In this document: one piece after another, positions 12,791-25,709 of the stretch
How the letters are laid out: each line of letters starts with the position of its first letter
Numbering within the stretch: position 1 is the first letter of the stretch
Assembly: GCA_965112735.1 (NCBI GenBank)
Contig: OZ218962.1
Location: 1,736,001-1,800,000 of the forward strand
DNA from: Phaeosaccion multiseriatum
Lineage: Eukaryota; Ochrophyta, other classes
Direction of reading: 5' to 3'
DNA: 64,000 nt
The notes under the pieces: generated by a model
The model's database searches: none
What the model was told of the DNA's origin: nothing
The model's input: only the letters and a program-made list of their open reading frames with translations
Program-made: the position numbers and the translations under genes

Positions 12791-13803
12791 AGAGGCAATT
12801 TCCTCTTCTCCCCCTCACACACCACACCACCGAGGACAAACAGACACACACACTGAGAGACAGACTCACTCACCGCTGAGGAAAGACTTCATCTTGACAG
12901 CGCCCACAATCTCGCTGTGCAACACCGTCCCGCTGCTGGACACGAGGAGGTTAAGCTTCTCCACCACATCGAGGAAGATTTCGTTTTTCCGGTGCTTGAT
13001 GCCCTCGCTACGCCACGAGACTGTGTTGGTGAGAGCTACCGGTGGCCGCGCTGTCACCTCCATTCGATTCCCCTCCTGCGTGATGTACTCGCGCAGGATT
13101 TTGCTATCCATGACCTGTGTTGTTGTCGTCGTTCCGCCCGAGAGCAAGACGGTGAATAGGCAAGCCGTCAGCAGGCAGTAAGCAGTTGAGCAGAGGGCAG
13201 TCAGTGGAAATAAGAAGGACGTGCAGTGTGAGTGCAAGAGCGACAAGCTTACCTGCGGGTACCCGAAGTCGATGGTCTCATCCAGCAGCTCGTAAATGAT
13301 GACGAAGTTGTCTCGAATGGACTCCTCCTCCAGCTCGCCAAAGTAGTCCTTAAACACTTCCACTATCTTGTAGAGATAGATGAGCATCAGGGCTGCGTTG
13401 CTGTTGCGCTTCGTCGCACTCATCAAGAGCAAGTTGTTGTACTTGATGTATACAAAGGTGTAGCCCTGCGAGGACAAGGCAAGAGGGAAGGAACAAGAGC
13501 GGAAAGAGGCAGGGTTGTGCTCACCAATGAGCACCCAAACCGTAGAGAGATACACGGAATCTGATCCTACTATTGCTGCTGTAGCTAGAGCTACTAGTCC
13601 CTCTGCCACGCCGCTGTCGGCATGTCGCTGCCACGGCACCAACGCACCCCATCTGTAAAGACCGGCCGCAGTTCCAGCTCCTCCTTCTCCTGGATGTACT
13701 GCGCGAAGCGCTCCGACACAGCCATTGGCACGTCGCCCCTGAAGTTCCTACTGATGATAATCTTGCCAGAGAGGTTCATCAAGCATATTAGACTGGCAAC
13801 CAT
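10896..13803 (-). CDS. AP1M: AP-1 clathrin adaptor complex mu subunit
   Basis: Medium chain of the trans-Golgi/endosome AP-1 adaptor, which binds tyrosine-based sorting signals. Eight exons (minus): 13803-13648, 13465-13253, 13114-12874, 12660-12449, 12179-11988, 11632-11513, 11277-11197, 10955-10896. The sum is 1275 nt, 424 aa, essentially the length of animal and plant mu1. Diagnostic blocks include GELEEESIRDNFVIIYELLDE, MDSKILREYITQEGN, TNTVSWRSEGIKHRKNEIFLD, ELEDIKFHQCVRLARFENDR, SFIPPDGEFDLMTYRLNTHVK, PLIWVEAVVEPHSHSRIEYM and ALPWVRYITQNGDYQLRM. Exon 1 ends with an unusual but usable donor (GTGCGT). The intron between 11988 and 11632 holds a run of CCAACACA-type repeats. It fits functionally with the clathrin heavy chain gene further right, although the two are not adjacent. 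Confidence 0.97.
11838..11987. repeat. Tandem ACCAACA-type repeat in an AP-1 mu intron
   Basis: About 150 bp of degenerate tandem units (CACCAACA, ACAACCAAC) ending immediately beside the exon at 11988. On the coding (minus) strand it reads as TGTTGGTTG units directly after the donor. Confidence 0.85.
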
Positions 13804-14024
13804 AGCTCTCCCCCTCTCTGTTCCTCTGTCTCGTCTTCCTCTCCCTCTCCTTCTCTCTCTCCCCGCTCCCCTCTCTCACTCGGTTCCTCTATGCGCGTTT
13901 GTCTTGTGTCTCTTTGTGTGTCTCTTCGTTCTTCTCCTCTCCTCTCTTCTTCCTTTCTCTTCCTTTTTGATGCTCTTGCTCTGTCAATCCCTTTTTTCCT
14001 TTTTACATTTCAGGGCCAAACTAG
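13804..14024. promoter_or_regulatory. Divergent AP-1 mu / kinase spacer
   Basis: About 220 bp separate the AP-1 mu start (minus) from the kinase start (plus). The plus strand is almost pure pyrimidine (CTCTC- and TCTT-rich) and ends in TTTTTACATTTCAG just before the kinase ATG. That ending looks like a splice acceptor, so a 5' exon of the kinase further left cannot be excluded. A shared promoter is inferred. Confidence 0.4.
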
Positions 14025-17000
14025 ATGTATCCACGGGATTGGCGCACCTCAAAATCCATCCCTGTAGAGGGAGTCTCAGCGCGACAAGTGTGGTGCATGG
14101 TGACTGTATTGGGCGCCCGATCCTATAAGGCGGTGCTGCAGGAGCAGCAGCAGCAGGTGGTGGACGAGCATGACTCGCGGCAGGAGCCAGAAGACCGCGA
14201 GCAGCAGGAGCAACAACAGCAACGACAGATTGTGGATGAGCAGCAGTTGGTTGACTATGGGCCAGGTGCAGGCCAGGAGGCGGAGGAGGAGGAGGAGCAG
14301 AAAGATGGGGAGGGAGAAGAGCACGGAGATGGGAGCGGCGTTAAGGGGGGGGTGTCAGGCGACAGCGAGGTGCGAAAGATGACCGCGCAGGAGCGGATGT
14401 TGGCGTTTGATGAGAGCAGGGTGGATCTCCCTAGAGGGGGGCGATACAGTACGGGCACGACACGGCCGCGAGTGGGCAAAGGCGTGCCAGATTCCCCAGA
14501 AACTCCAAGAGAAGAGATCATGAGGAAGCTACACGACCACGCCTTTTCCTGGTAAGTCTCTCCGATTCTGTTCCTTGAGCTCCAACGCCGTGCCTGACAC
14601 TTCAACACTCGACTTGCGCTGCTGCTGCTGCAGTAATAACAATCTGGTGGGTACCCCCAATCCTCTACGACGGCGGTCGAGTCTCCCATCCCATCCCAGG
14701 CTACGCACCCCTCGGCTAGGAAAGGTAAAAGAATGTGAATGTGTGTCAAGCGGGCGAGTCGAGAGAGTGGGGCCGAGGTGCAGAGCGCGAGGTGTATGTA
14801 AAGAAAGCTCCGTCTGTCGCACATATTCTTCCAAGCTCAAGCAGGAAACTGTGCCTCACCTCAAGCTCTCTATGCTGACCTCCTCCTCGTGCGTGCGTCC
14901 AATGTGTCCTCCCTCCAGTCACCGCCCCGCTCTCCACGAACAAATAGCAGCGTCTTTGGCGAAAGCTCAGTGAAGCTCGCGCAGGAGCGGTGAGTAGTCT
15001 CTCTCGGTGGTCGTCTCTGAGGCTGTGAGGTGGTAGAATGAAAAAAGCCACTTACCCTCCCCCCCCCCCCCCCACAACATACCTTACCAACCACCCAGGC
15101 TACCGACTCTGCACATAGTGGTGGGGGACGAGCTGTTTAACATCGATAGCAAGGCCATTGTCCTCCACAAGGAGATTGCGAGGGGCGCGTTTGGGGTGGT
15201 GCACGAAGGAGTGCTGGACTTCCTCGATGCCTCCACGCTCTGTGCCATCAAGGTGCAGGGCATCCCCAGCGACGAGGAGGAGCAGGCCAACCTACTGGCC
15301 GAGCTCACCATCCTGCGCAGCCTTCAGGACGAGCGCATCGTCAAGTTCCTCGGTGCTGCAGTGGCATCGACGCAGGTAAGGCAGTGACGTGTGGTGTAGG
15401 GCGAGGCTTGAGGTGGGGCACAGGGTACAGAAAGGTACAGAGCCGTTCTCTCTCTCCCTCTCTCTCCCTCTGTCCACACATCCTACTAGCCTGACCCTGG
15501 GTGTGACACCTCACCATGACCCCTGACCCTGACTTTGCCCCCTGGCTCTGATTCGTGCCCCTGACCCTGAGTCTGACTCCTCCATCCTGACCCCTGACCT
15601 TCAGCCGTGACATCTGATCTAACCCTTGACACCGCCCTCAACCCCTGTCCCTCACGTTGACCTCTAACCCCACCAACGACGCCACCCCTAGGTCATGGTG
15701 GCCATGGAGCTGTGCGAGCACGGCTCTCTGCGGGTGGTGCTGGAGACGCGGCAATTGGGGTGGCCGCTCAAGTGCCGTGTGGCGCACGACATTGCGCAGG
15801 GGCTGCACTTTTTGCACAGCCTCAGCATTATGCATAGGGATGTCAAGACGCCCAACGTGCTCGTGACGGCGGACTGGAGGGCTAAACTGTGCGACTTTAA
15901 CTTTGCGATTACGGACAGAGAGGAGGACGAGCAGGAAGGAGAGGGTGGCTTCAAGACGGAGTACGTGGCCGGCACGCACGAGTTTATGGCACCCGAAGTG
16001 CTGTTAGACGACCCCAAGGGATACGGCAGGAAGGGAGACATCTTCTCGTTTGGGATGATCCTCATTGAGCTCATTACAGGCATCGAACCCTCTCCGGCCT
16101 TCCCGACCAGGGCCCCGCAAACCTTCTTTGCGCTGGAGGAAGAGTGAGTGTGTGCGATGTGGACGTGCTGCTGTCCCGTCTGCTGTGCTGTGCTCTGGTG
16201 TAACTTGCCTTTTATGTTGTATTGTACAAGTCTCCCCACCCTTCTCACCCCTCTCCCCTCTCCCCCCTCCTCACTCCCTCATCATCCCCTCCCCCCCCCC
16301 CCGCCCAAATCAGGGAGGTGAGGGGGGCCCGGCTACCCGACTGCCCCGATTCCCTCTTCACCTGCTGCATACAGTGCTGTGAATCGGAGCCGGATGACCG
16401 AACCTCGGCGGAAGAGGCCAAGATTTGGATAGAGGAACTCTTTGAGGAGCTGAGCGGAGGCTGCACGGTGGGTGTGGAGATGGAGCTGCTTGGAGGGGCT
16501 GGTTTGACCTTGCTTGCCCTGGCTTGGCTCTTGCTTTGCATCTTCTCTCTCTCTCCCTCTCTCTCCCGAGCGGCCAGGTCGACACCCCTTTGCTCACCTC
16601 ACTTGACCCCACTTCGCTTGTTGCCCAACGAACCAAACGCTCTCCTCTCAGGTGGACGAGGATTGCCCTTCCATCCACCCGCCCCCGGCAGGAGCAGCAG
16701 GAGCAGCAGGAGCGGCAGGAGGAACAGCAGCAGCAGCAGCAGCAGCAGGAGGAGGAGGAGGAGGAGCGGTGAATGAGGAGATGGAAATAAGGTTGAAGGC
16801 GACCGAGCTAGAGCTGGAGCGGCTGTCAGAGGCCCTAGAGGAGAAGGACCAGAACCTTGAGATGCTGAGGGAGGAGATGGGGGAGCGCATGACGACGCTG
16901 GAGGGCATGTTCTGGGAGCAGAGCAATCAGATCACGGAGTTGGAGGACAAGCTCGCTCAAGTGCAAGAGGAGCAGGAGCAAGCACGGGCCGCAGCAGCAG

Positions 17001-17026
17001 ACGAAGCGCCTGCGCCCCCTCCCTGA
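14025..17026 (+). CDS. Tyrosine-kinase-like (TKL) family protein kinase with DFN motif and C-terminal coiled coil
   Basis: Exons 14025-14551, 14634-14724, 14919-14989, 15099-15375, 15692-16143, 16314-16467, 16652-17026; phases agree, 648 aa. The N-terminal 230 residues are Gln/Glu-rich with Ser-Pro sites. Kinase domain about residues 250-520: glycine loop as IARGAFGVV (first Gly replaced by Ala), VAIK-type lysine in CAIKV, catalytic loop MHRDVKTPNVLV, magnesium loop CDFNFA instead of DFG, activation segment GTHEFMAPEV, then GDIFSFGMILIELITG. The HRDVKTPN form and overall style fit Raf/TKL-type kinases of protists. After the domain come an Ala/Gly-rich linker from (GCA/GGA)n and a long heptad coiled coil (ELELERLSEALEEKDQNLEM). 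The substrate is unknown. The start is uncertain because an acceptor-like sequence lies immediately upstream. Confidence 0.88.
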
Positions 17027-17145
17027 AACACACTCTTGTTTGTATGCGATGAGAAGTAACACGACAAGATAAGTAGAGTACAGTAAGTCTAGGGGGGGGG
17101 GTTGGTGCTACGGTTTACCATATGTTTGTTAAGAATGTTTTTTAA

Positions 17146-20046
17146 TTACACGAACTTGACAATGGCCTTTGAGCGCGTATTGCCCCTGAACTTGGTGGCG
17201 TTGGTCATGGCTCGCTTGGCCTTGAATCGCTCCTTGCTCTTAGCCATAACCGCCTTGCGCTGCCCCTTGTCCATCTGCCTGATCTTGTCGTTCTCGGCCT
17301 TTGCCTTGACCGCCTTGATCTGCTGCCGCCCTCGCAGCTCGTCCTTGGCCTCTCTCCCCTTCTGCCCCGCCTTGCCCTGCCCCTGCTGCTTGGGTGTCCC
17401 GCCCGAGTTCCGTCCACCGTTTCTCTTTCTATTGGCGCCTGAGGAGGGGGCCCATTCGCTGTCCTCCCCCTCCTCCTCGAAGCCCGACTTGCCCACCTGC
17501 CGCTTGCTCTTCTTGATCCACTTGTTGTAAAGCTCTCCCGTTTTGGCCGCGGAGGACATGACCATCACGCCCGACTCGTTGCGTATTCTCTGCCCCTTCT
17601 TGCCCTCGCTCAGCTCTGCAATGGAGTTCTTGACATACTTGTGCTTCTTCTTGTCCCAATGTAGCACCCGCTGCTTCTGCCGCATCTCCACCGCCTCGTC
17701 GGGGTTGACGTCAAGAATGGCCGCCTCCAAGTTGGCTGCATTGAGTGCGTCCGTGCCCTTGGCGGAGGAGCGAGGCTGGTACGCATCCTCGGTCATGGCC
17801 TCTCCCTCGGTCCGGCCGTACCCGATGAAGAACTCTTCGTCGGCAAAGTCCTTCACCTGCTTCTGCTTCTTCTCTCTGGGCTCGGAGTCCGCCCCCACCC
17901 CCTTCTTCAGCAGCTTGCGATGGTGGCGAGAGAGCTTACGCTTCCCCCCAACCCCGGTTCTAGCCCCAACCCCAGCCTCAGCCTCGGCCCCACTGCTGCT
18001 GCTGCCGTCCTGCGTTCCTCCTCCTCCTCCTCCTCCTCCTCCTCCTCCTCCTCCTCCTCCTCCTCCTCCTCCTCCTGCTGCTGTATCACCACCAACTGCT
18101 CCTACCGCTGCTGTGCCCTCACCCCCACCCCCCCCTTCAGTGATGGTGCTACCGTCCGGCTGTATGCCGCCCTCTTCCTTGCCCGTTCCGTGCGCCGACA
18201 TGGTGAGGAGCTGCCCGACCCTGCGCCTCTTCCTTACGCGGCCCATGACCTCCCCAATGTCCGTCTTGTTGGACGCATCCGTGCCCCCGCCCCCCACCAC
18301 CTCAAAGATAGTCTCCTTGGGCCTGAACTTGTTCATGGCCTCCAACACCCCCGCATCGATGGTCCGCTCCTCCCTCACGCCCTGCAGCAGGATAGGATGC
18401 ACAACCTTTTTGGGGTTGTGGAGTATCTCCTTGGCCCTCCGGATGGCCCTTCCGCTCGGGTCCGGCCGTGTCTTGCGGTACTGCTTCATAGCGTTGTTGC
18501 ACACCCGCGCCATGTTGTCCATTGCCTCCCCCTCCCTAGAGTGCAGCTGCTTGACAGACTCGTTCTCTTCGTCCATCTTCTGCTGGGGGAACCCCCCGCA
18601 ATACACCAACTCTGGCGTCAGCTCGTCCAGCGCCAGCGCCATCCCATCATCCCGCCCCACCTGCACAGGCCTGCCCAAGAAGAGATGAAGATCAACCATG
18701 TAGGCCATTTCCTCCGGGTCCACAAGATTGAAGGCCGTGCCTGACCGCCCCTGCCTCGCCGCTCGACCCACGCGATGCACAAAGAGCTTCGGCGCCGGCG
18801 GAAAGGCGTAATTGATGACATTGTTCAGCAGAGGCACGTCAATGCCACGGGCGGCCACATCTGTGACGAGCATGACCTTGTTGTATCCCCTGCGGAAGCT
18901 CTCCAAATTGGACCTCCGCGCCTCCTGGTCCATTGCCCCGTACACCACACTGGTGCGCACTCCGGAGGCGGTCATGAGGCTGTGCAGGTACTCCGCGTGG
19001 TGCCTCGTGGCTACAAATACCACGCTCATCTGGTCCTCGGGGATGACCTCTCGCAGCAGGTACAGGAGGGCTGCCGGTTTGTCTGCGCTGCGCAGGGTCA
19101 GGAACACCAGAGACAAGTGTTCACTGATATGCTGCTCCGTGTCCAGCCGTACTAGCAGGGGGTCGCGAAGGCCGGCGCGGGCGAACTGCACCAGCAGCCT
19201 GATGATGATGATGAGAGAGAGAGAGAGAGACAAGAGACATCAACGCTATGAGGGGGGCAGGAGAGGAGAGTAGAGCAGAGAGGAGTAGAGGAGAGCAAAG
19301 CAGAGCGGGAGCATCGCTCAAGGAACGAACGCACTTCGGCATGGTGGCGGAGAATAGCAGCGTCTGACGCTCCTCGGGCACCGAGCGCATTACTTCTCTA
19401 AGCTGCTCTGCGAAGCCCATCTCAAAGAGACGGTCTGCCTCGTCGAACACCACCATTTCCACAGCCTTGAGGTTGAAGTCGGGCACCTCCTGAAAGGAAT
19501 TAAGGGGAGGAGGGATGAGGGGGGGTGAGGGGTGAGAGAGAGCCTTCAACCCTGTGCCTTGCTCTTGTACTACCAAGCAAAACCAACCTGCAAGTGGTGC
19601 ATCAGTCGACCAGGGGTGGCCACAATGATGTCCGGGTTGTTGGCGAGGGCCGAGAACTGCTTCTCCATGCTGTCTCCGCCCACCACGAGGGCGCAGCGCA
19701 GGTCGCTGTACTTGCCCATTTGCTGCGCGAAGCGAAGCGTCTGCTGGGCCAGCTCTCTAGTGGGGGAGAGCACGATGGCTCGGCAGCCGACGGTCGGGCT
19801 GTGCTCCTTCAGCTTCTCGAACAGTGGGATGAGGAAGGCTGCAGTCTTGCCGCTGCCCGTGCGAGCCATGACCACGCAGTCTACGCCCGTCAGCGCCACA
19901 GGCAGGGTCTTCCTCTGCACGGGGGTGGGCATCTTGTAGCCCATCCCCATGATGCCGCGGAAGCATGTTGCGCTGAGCCCGAGGGCCTGGAAGCCCCCGC
20001 CGCCCTTCTTGGCCACCGGTGCCGCTGCCTTCCCGGCCTTACCCAT
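17146..20046 (-). CDS. DDX54: DEAD-box RNA helicase, Dbp10/DDX54 type
   Basis: ATP-dependent RNA helicase for 60S ribosome biogenesis (nucleolus). Exons (minus) 20046-19588, 19489-19335, 19198-17146; phases agree, 888 aa. Motifs in order: Q motif with [12 protein letters not shown] and [13 protein letters not shown], Ia PTRELAQQ, Ib [66 protein letters not shown] directly after the helicase core is typical of the Dbp10 group. The C-terminal DBP10CT-like region ([12 protein letters not shown]) and basic tail ending [11 protein letters not shown] also fit. A (TCC)n expansion at about 18019-18076 encodes a poly-Gly run, and beside it lies a coding copy of the GTTGGTGATACAG-like motif (18080-18098). 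Confidence 0.96.
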
Positions 20047-20145
20047 GACGATTAAGGGAGGGACTGCGAGGCTTTGTACGCGGAGGATGGCAACCCACGG
20101 CGGATGGCAACCCACGCGCCACTTCCGTCCTTCAAATTGGGGACG
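20047..20145. promoter_or_regulatory. Short bidirectional promoter between DDX54 and PEX3
   Basis: Only 99 bp separate the two divergent ATG codons. It includes a direct repeat of CGGATGGCAACCCACG (about 20085-20115) and must hold both 5' leaders unless the transcripts overlap. Confidence 0.45.
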
Positions 20146-21387
20146 ATGGCGTCGCTTGGAGCCGCCGCAAAGGAGGCGTGTCGACTCTTGCGGCGGCACC
20201 GGCGGGCTGTGGTGATAGGCTCTCTGGGAGGGGCGGTGGTGTACGGCTACTGGCGCGTGCAGAAGTGGCTGGGGGAGGCCGAGGAGTGGAAGCGGGAGCT
20301 GAGAGAGAGCGCCTTGGAGCAAGCGAGATACGACCAGTACCTAAGAAGAGCCAAGGGCGAATGTCTGACTGCTATTGGAAACTTTTTGCCCACCCTTCGC
20401 AAGCGTCTATTCGCGGTGGTGGATGTCAGCGGCCCAGTGAGAGAGCTCAAGCAGCGGCGCTCAGGGGAGGAGGCCTTTGGAGCTGAGGGCGAGGGAGAGG
20501 GAGAGGGAGAGGGCGAGCATGAACTGTGGGAGAGGGTCAAGGTATCGGGCTTGACACGGATGCTCGTGGCGTATTATAGCTTCACAGCGCTGAATCTCAT
20601 GCTGAGGATGCAGATGCACATTTTGGGGCGCAAGAGCCTGCAAGAGTCTCTGGATTTGTCGGGGCAGGGCGTGGCAAAGCTATCGCTGGAGTCCCGCTAC
20701 AATATGCTGGCCGCCACCTACGAGTACATGCTGGGGGAGGGTCTGGAGCGCCTGGCCGCGGATGTGAGTGAGGCCGTGACGAAAGTCTTTGCGTCGTGGC
20801 ACATGAAGGAACGAGTCGAGGTGGGCAGCGACGAGTTTGTCAACATGCTGGTGGATGTGCGCCTCCACATTGGAGATTACCAGAGGTTTGCAGGGCGCTA
20901 CTTGATCCGCCCCGACGTGGGCTTCTCCCGAGAGGGAAGCAGCAGCGTGAACGACGCCTCCGTGCTGGCCCTGCTCAACGAGACATGGGACACCGTGGAG
21001 AGCCCCAACTTTGGCGTGGCTCTGCACGACTCCTTGGACGCCGTGTTCGCGCTCTTGTGTAGGCGGATACGAGGCCGCACATTCGCCCTCCAGGCCGAGC
21101 CCCTGGAGGAGGAGGAGGAGGGGGTGTCTGCCGCCACCGCTGCTGGTGCGGCCAGTCCGAGAAGGCTGACCTTTGGCAGAGAGGCGAGGCCTGCGCTGGC
21201 GACGGTGGTTTCGCAACTTAAAAAGTTCACCGCGGAGATGCTGGAGGGCGCCGCAGTAGCAGCAGCAGCCCAGCAGCAAGACCCTCCTGGCCAGGGCATG
21301 GACAACCGATTCGTGCATACCGTGGGGGACCTGCCCGCTGTAGACGAGCTGTGCTGCCTGGTCTTTGGTCAATCGCAAAGCTCATAG
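20146..21387 (+). CDS. PEX3: Peroxin-3, peroxisome biogenesis membrane protein
   Basis: Single exon, 413 aa from [11 protein letters not shown]; an in-frame ATG at 20104 would add 14 residues. PEX3 is the peroxisomal membrane receptor for PEX19 and its cargo. The family pattern is clear: a short basic N-terminus (RLLRRHRRA), one membrane segment ([15 protein letters not shown]), then [62 protein letters not shown] and [24 protein letters not shown], equivalent to the TRTV/LYxxxxL...RVQLNIIG blocks of animal and fungal PEX3. A GAG-type repeat (about 20487-20520) inserts Glu/Gly residues. The gene converges on coproporphyrinogen oxidase, with 192 bp between the stops. Confidence 0.92.
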   Translation: MASLGAAAKEACRLLRRHRRAVVIGSLGGAVVYGYWRVQKWLGEAEEWKRELRESALEQARYDQYLRRAKGECLTAIGNFLPTLRKRLFAVVDVSGPVRELKQRRSGEEAFGAEGEGEGEGEGEHELWERVKVSGLTRMLVAYYSFTALNLMLRMQMHILGRKSLQESLDLSGQGVAKLSLESRYNMLAATYEYMLGEGLERLAADVSEAVTKVFASWHMKERVEVGSDEFVNMLVDVRLHIGDYQRFAGRYLIRPDVGFSREGSSSVNDASVLALLNETWDTVESPNFGVALHDSLDAVFALLCRRIRGRTFALQAEPLEEEEEGVSAATAAGAASPRRLTFGREARPALATVVSQLKKFTAEMLEGAAVAAAAQQQDPPGQGMDNRFVHTVGDLPAVDELCCLVFGQSQSS

Positions 21388-21579
21388 TAGCAGACAGGCA
21401 GCTGTGCGTGCCAACTGCGTACTCGATTAGAAAGCTGTTAATGTATGTATTTTTTTGCCCACCTCCCCGCTCCCATCCTACTATAGATAGCTTTCTTCTT
21501 TTTTTCTATTCTCGGTTCGTACAAACCGATCGGTTCCATAAAAACCTCACTAAACCCAAAACCTCCACCTCTAACGCGC

Positions 21580-23797
<2,218 letters not shown>

Positions 23798-24043
23798 CTA
23801 ACCTCTGCTTGCACTATAAATCGCCTTCCTTCCCTTCTTTCTCTTCTCCTCGGCGGCTGGCTCTCTTCGTGTATGAGATTCGAGATGATGATACGCAATA
23901 TCGAGTCTCGACATTACTATTACCACTATCTGTCTACCCTGCTTTTCTCTCTCTCTCTCGTCATCATCTCCGTTAAGGGGCGGCCTGCACAGAGCTAGGG
24001 GAAGAAAGCTCACCAGATTTAGGCCAGGAATACGACGTCAATC
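23798..24043. promoter_or_regulatory. Divergent promoter region of CPOX and HACD
   Basis: About 246 bp between opposed start codons, including a CTCTCTCTC tract (about 23946-23960). No distinct element is recognised. Confidence 0.35.
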
Positions 24044-24912
24044 ATGGGTGCAAAGACGGCGTATCTGGCGCTGTATAATTTGGCGTGCGCGGCCGGCTGG
24101 GCAGCCCTCCTCTACAAGATTGTGTCCGGCGTGCTGGCCGACGAGAGTTATGCAGCTCTCTATCAGGAGAACGAGCAGCTACTGCAGGTGGTGCAGTCGG
24201 TGGCCATCCTTGAGGTGGTGCACGCCATGGTGGGGCTGGTGCGCAGTCCGTGGATGACGACTCTCATGCAGGTAGGTTGTTGTTGGTCTCATGCTCGCGT
24301 CCGATGGTCTCATGGTCGGGTCTGACGATTTCCTGACCACGTTGCCGTTCGAAACTCTGCGAAGGTGAGCTCTCGGCTGGTGGTGGTGTGGGCCTTTTTG
24401 TACGTGTGTCCGAGCAGCCAGGGCTGCCTCGGCTTTCCGCTCTGCGCCGTCTCCTGGGGCCTCGTCGAGGTGCCTCGCTACCTCTTCTACGTAGTCAAGG
24501 TAAGGAACAGTAGCAGTAGCCACGAGTCTTTCAGCCTATCATTCCCCAGCCGCGGTTCTTCTTACTCACGCTTCCTTCGATGTGCTACTGGCTTCTGTCC
24601 CGCCCCCCGCTCTGTCTGCGACAGCTCTTCAAGCCGAGCGTGCCAGGACCGCTCTTCTTCCTCCGATATAGCCTCTTCGCTGTGCTGTACCCGACAGGAA
24701 TCACTGGCGAAGTGCTTGTCATGTACACCAGCCTCCCCTGCCTGAAGGAGCGGTCCGACCTGTCTGTGGGGCCCCTCTCCCTGTACCTGCTTGCACTGGT
24801 CGTGCTGGCCGTGTACGTGCCCGGGGCGCCATTCATGTTTATGAACATGGTGTCCAACCGCAAGAAGGAGTACAAGAAGAGAGCGGCCGAGGGCCCGCGC
24901 AAGACAGACTAA
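24044..24912 (+). CDS. HACD: Very-long-chain 3-hydroxyacyl-CoA dehydratase (PTPLA/HACD/PHS1 family)
   Basis: Third step of microsomal fatty-acid elongation, in the ER membrane. Exons 24044-24271, 24365-24499, 24625-24912; 216 aa, about the length of yeast PHS1. Several membrane segments are visible (LYNLACAAGWAALLYKIV, VVVWAFLYVC, SLYLLALVVLAVYVP). The catalytic block is RYSLFAVLYPTGITGE, with Tyr143 and Glu150 at the family spacing. The C-terminus is a basic ER-type tail (RKKEYKKRAAEGPRKTD). The short frame following the stop (24919-25080) is not supported as a gene. Confidence 0.96.
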
Positions 24913-25709
24913 ATCAGTATGGAAGAGAGCGGCCAAGAGGCGGCGGAAGACATACTTTCGAGTCGGCAGCAAGAGCAGCAGCTGGAGGAGGAACAGCAGC
25001 AGCAGGTGGATCGCAGGAGGCAGCAGCAGCAGGGGGTAGTAAGAACCACCATACCACATGTCCCTTTGGAGCGCCCATAGCTTAGGTAAAGAGAGGTGGT
25101 AGTATAGTATAGGCACACATAAAATAAAAGGAGGCTGTCGTCCAGCTCATTTTCCTCTCCTCAGGTCGACCCCTGATACACTATCCGCTATCGCCGGCGC
25201 AGCCGGCACGCTATCTGCTATCGCCGGCGGCCGATAGCACGCTATCCGCCCCCCCGGGGCCCGATAGCGCGCTATCGAGAATGTGGGTGTATCAGGGGCC
25301 AAAGGGGGGGGGGAAAAAACACATTTGTGCATGTATAGAGTTACTCGGCACGAGAGAGCGGCTGCGGCTAGGTGGGAACAGCGTGCTTCGGTAAGTATCA
25401 GCGACACGCCATGCCTCCACTGCCCCTTTGACCAAGTCGAAGTGCCCCACAAGAGAGGAGAGAAAAAAAAAAGAACGTCCTCGTCATCTGTGAGAAAAAA
25501 TTGAAGCATCAACGGGTAAAGCAAAGATGAGGGGGAGGAGGATGGAGTTGCTTGTTGAAGAAGGATAAAAAAAAGGGGGGAGACCTCCCTGCACCTCCTC
25601 ACCTGGAATGGATGCCCCCCTCTCTTTACTGCTATTCGCCAACTTCCATAGGTGGTCTCTAGCGAAGGACTGAAAGGGGTAGATAGGAATTGAAAGTTAA
25701 CACTCAACG
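24913..25709. other. Intergenic region with inverted-repeat element A
   Basis: About 800 bp between HACD and the SDR gene. It holds a CAG-rich stretch (24970-25035), the 129-bp inverted-repeat element annotated separately, and purine-rich sequence with A runs before the SDR start. No gene is recognised. Confidence 0.6.
25170..25298. mobile_element. Element A: small inverted-repeat (MITE-like) element with palindromic array
   Basis: Bounded by a perfect 12-bp inverted repeat, CCCCTGATACAC (25170-25181) and GTGTATCAGGGG (25287-25298). The interior alternates GCTATC doublets with GC-rich palindromes such as GCCGGCGCAGCCGGC and GGGGCCC, and ends GCGCTATCGAGAATGTGG. No coding capacity; no clear target-site duplication is seen. 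Related ends recur at 27.26 and 31.7 kb. Confidence 0.6.

Noticed and set aside
17543-18688. 381-aa plus-strand ORF
   Set aside because: Antisense of the long DDX54 exon; poly-Pro arises from the complement of the poly-Gly tract.
24919-25080. Small Gln-rich ORF after the HACD stop
   Set aside because: Starts 7 bp after the HACD stop, is a CAG-repeat translation, and has no protein features; treated as 3' UTR.
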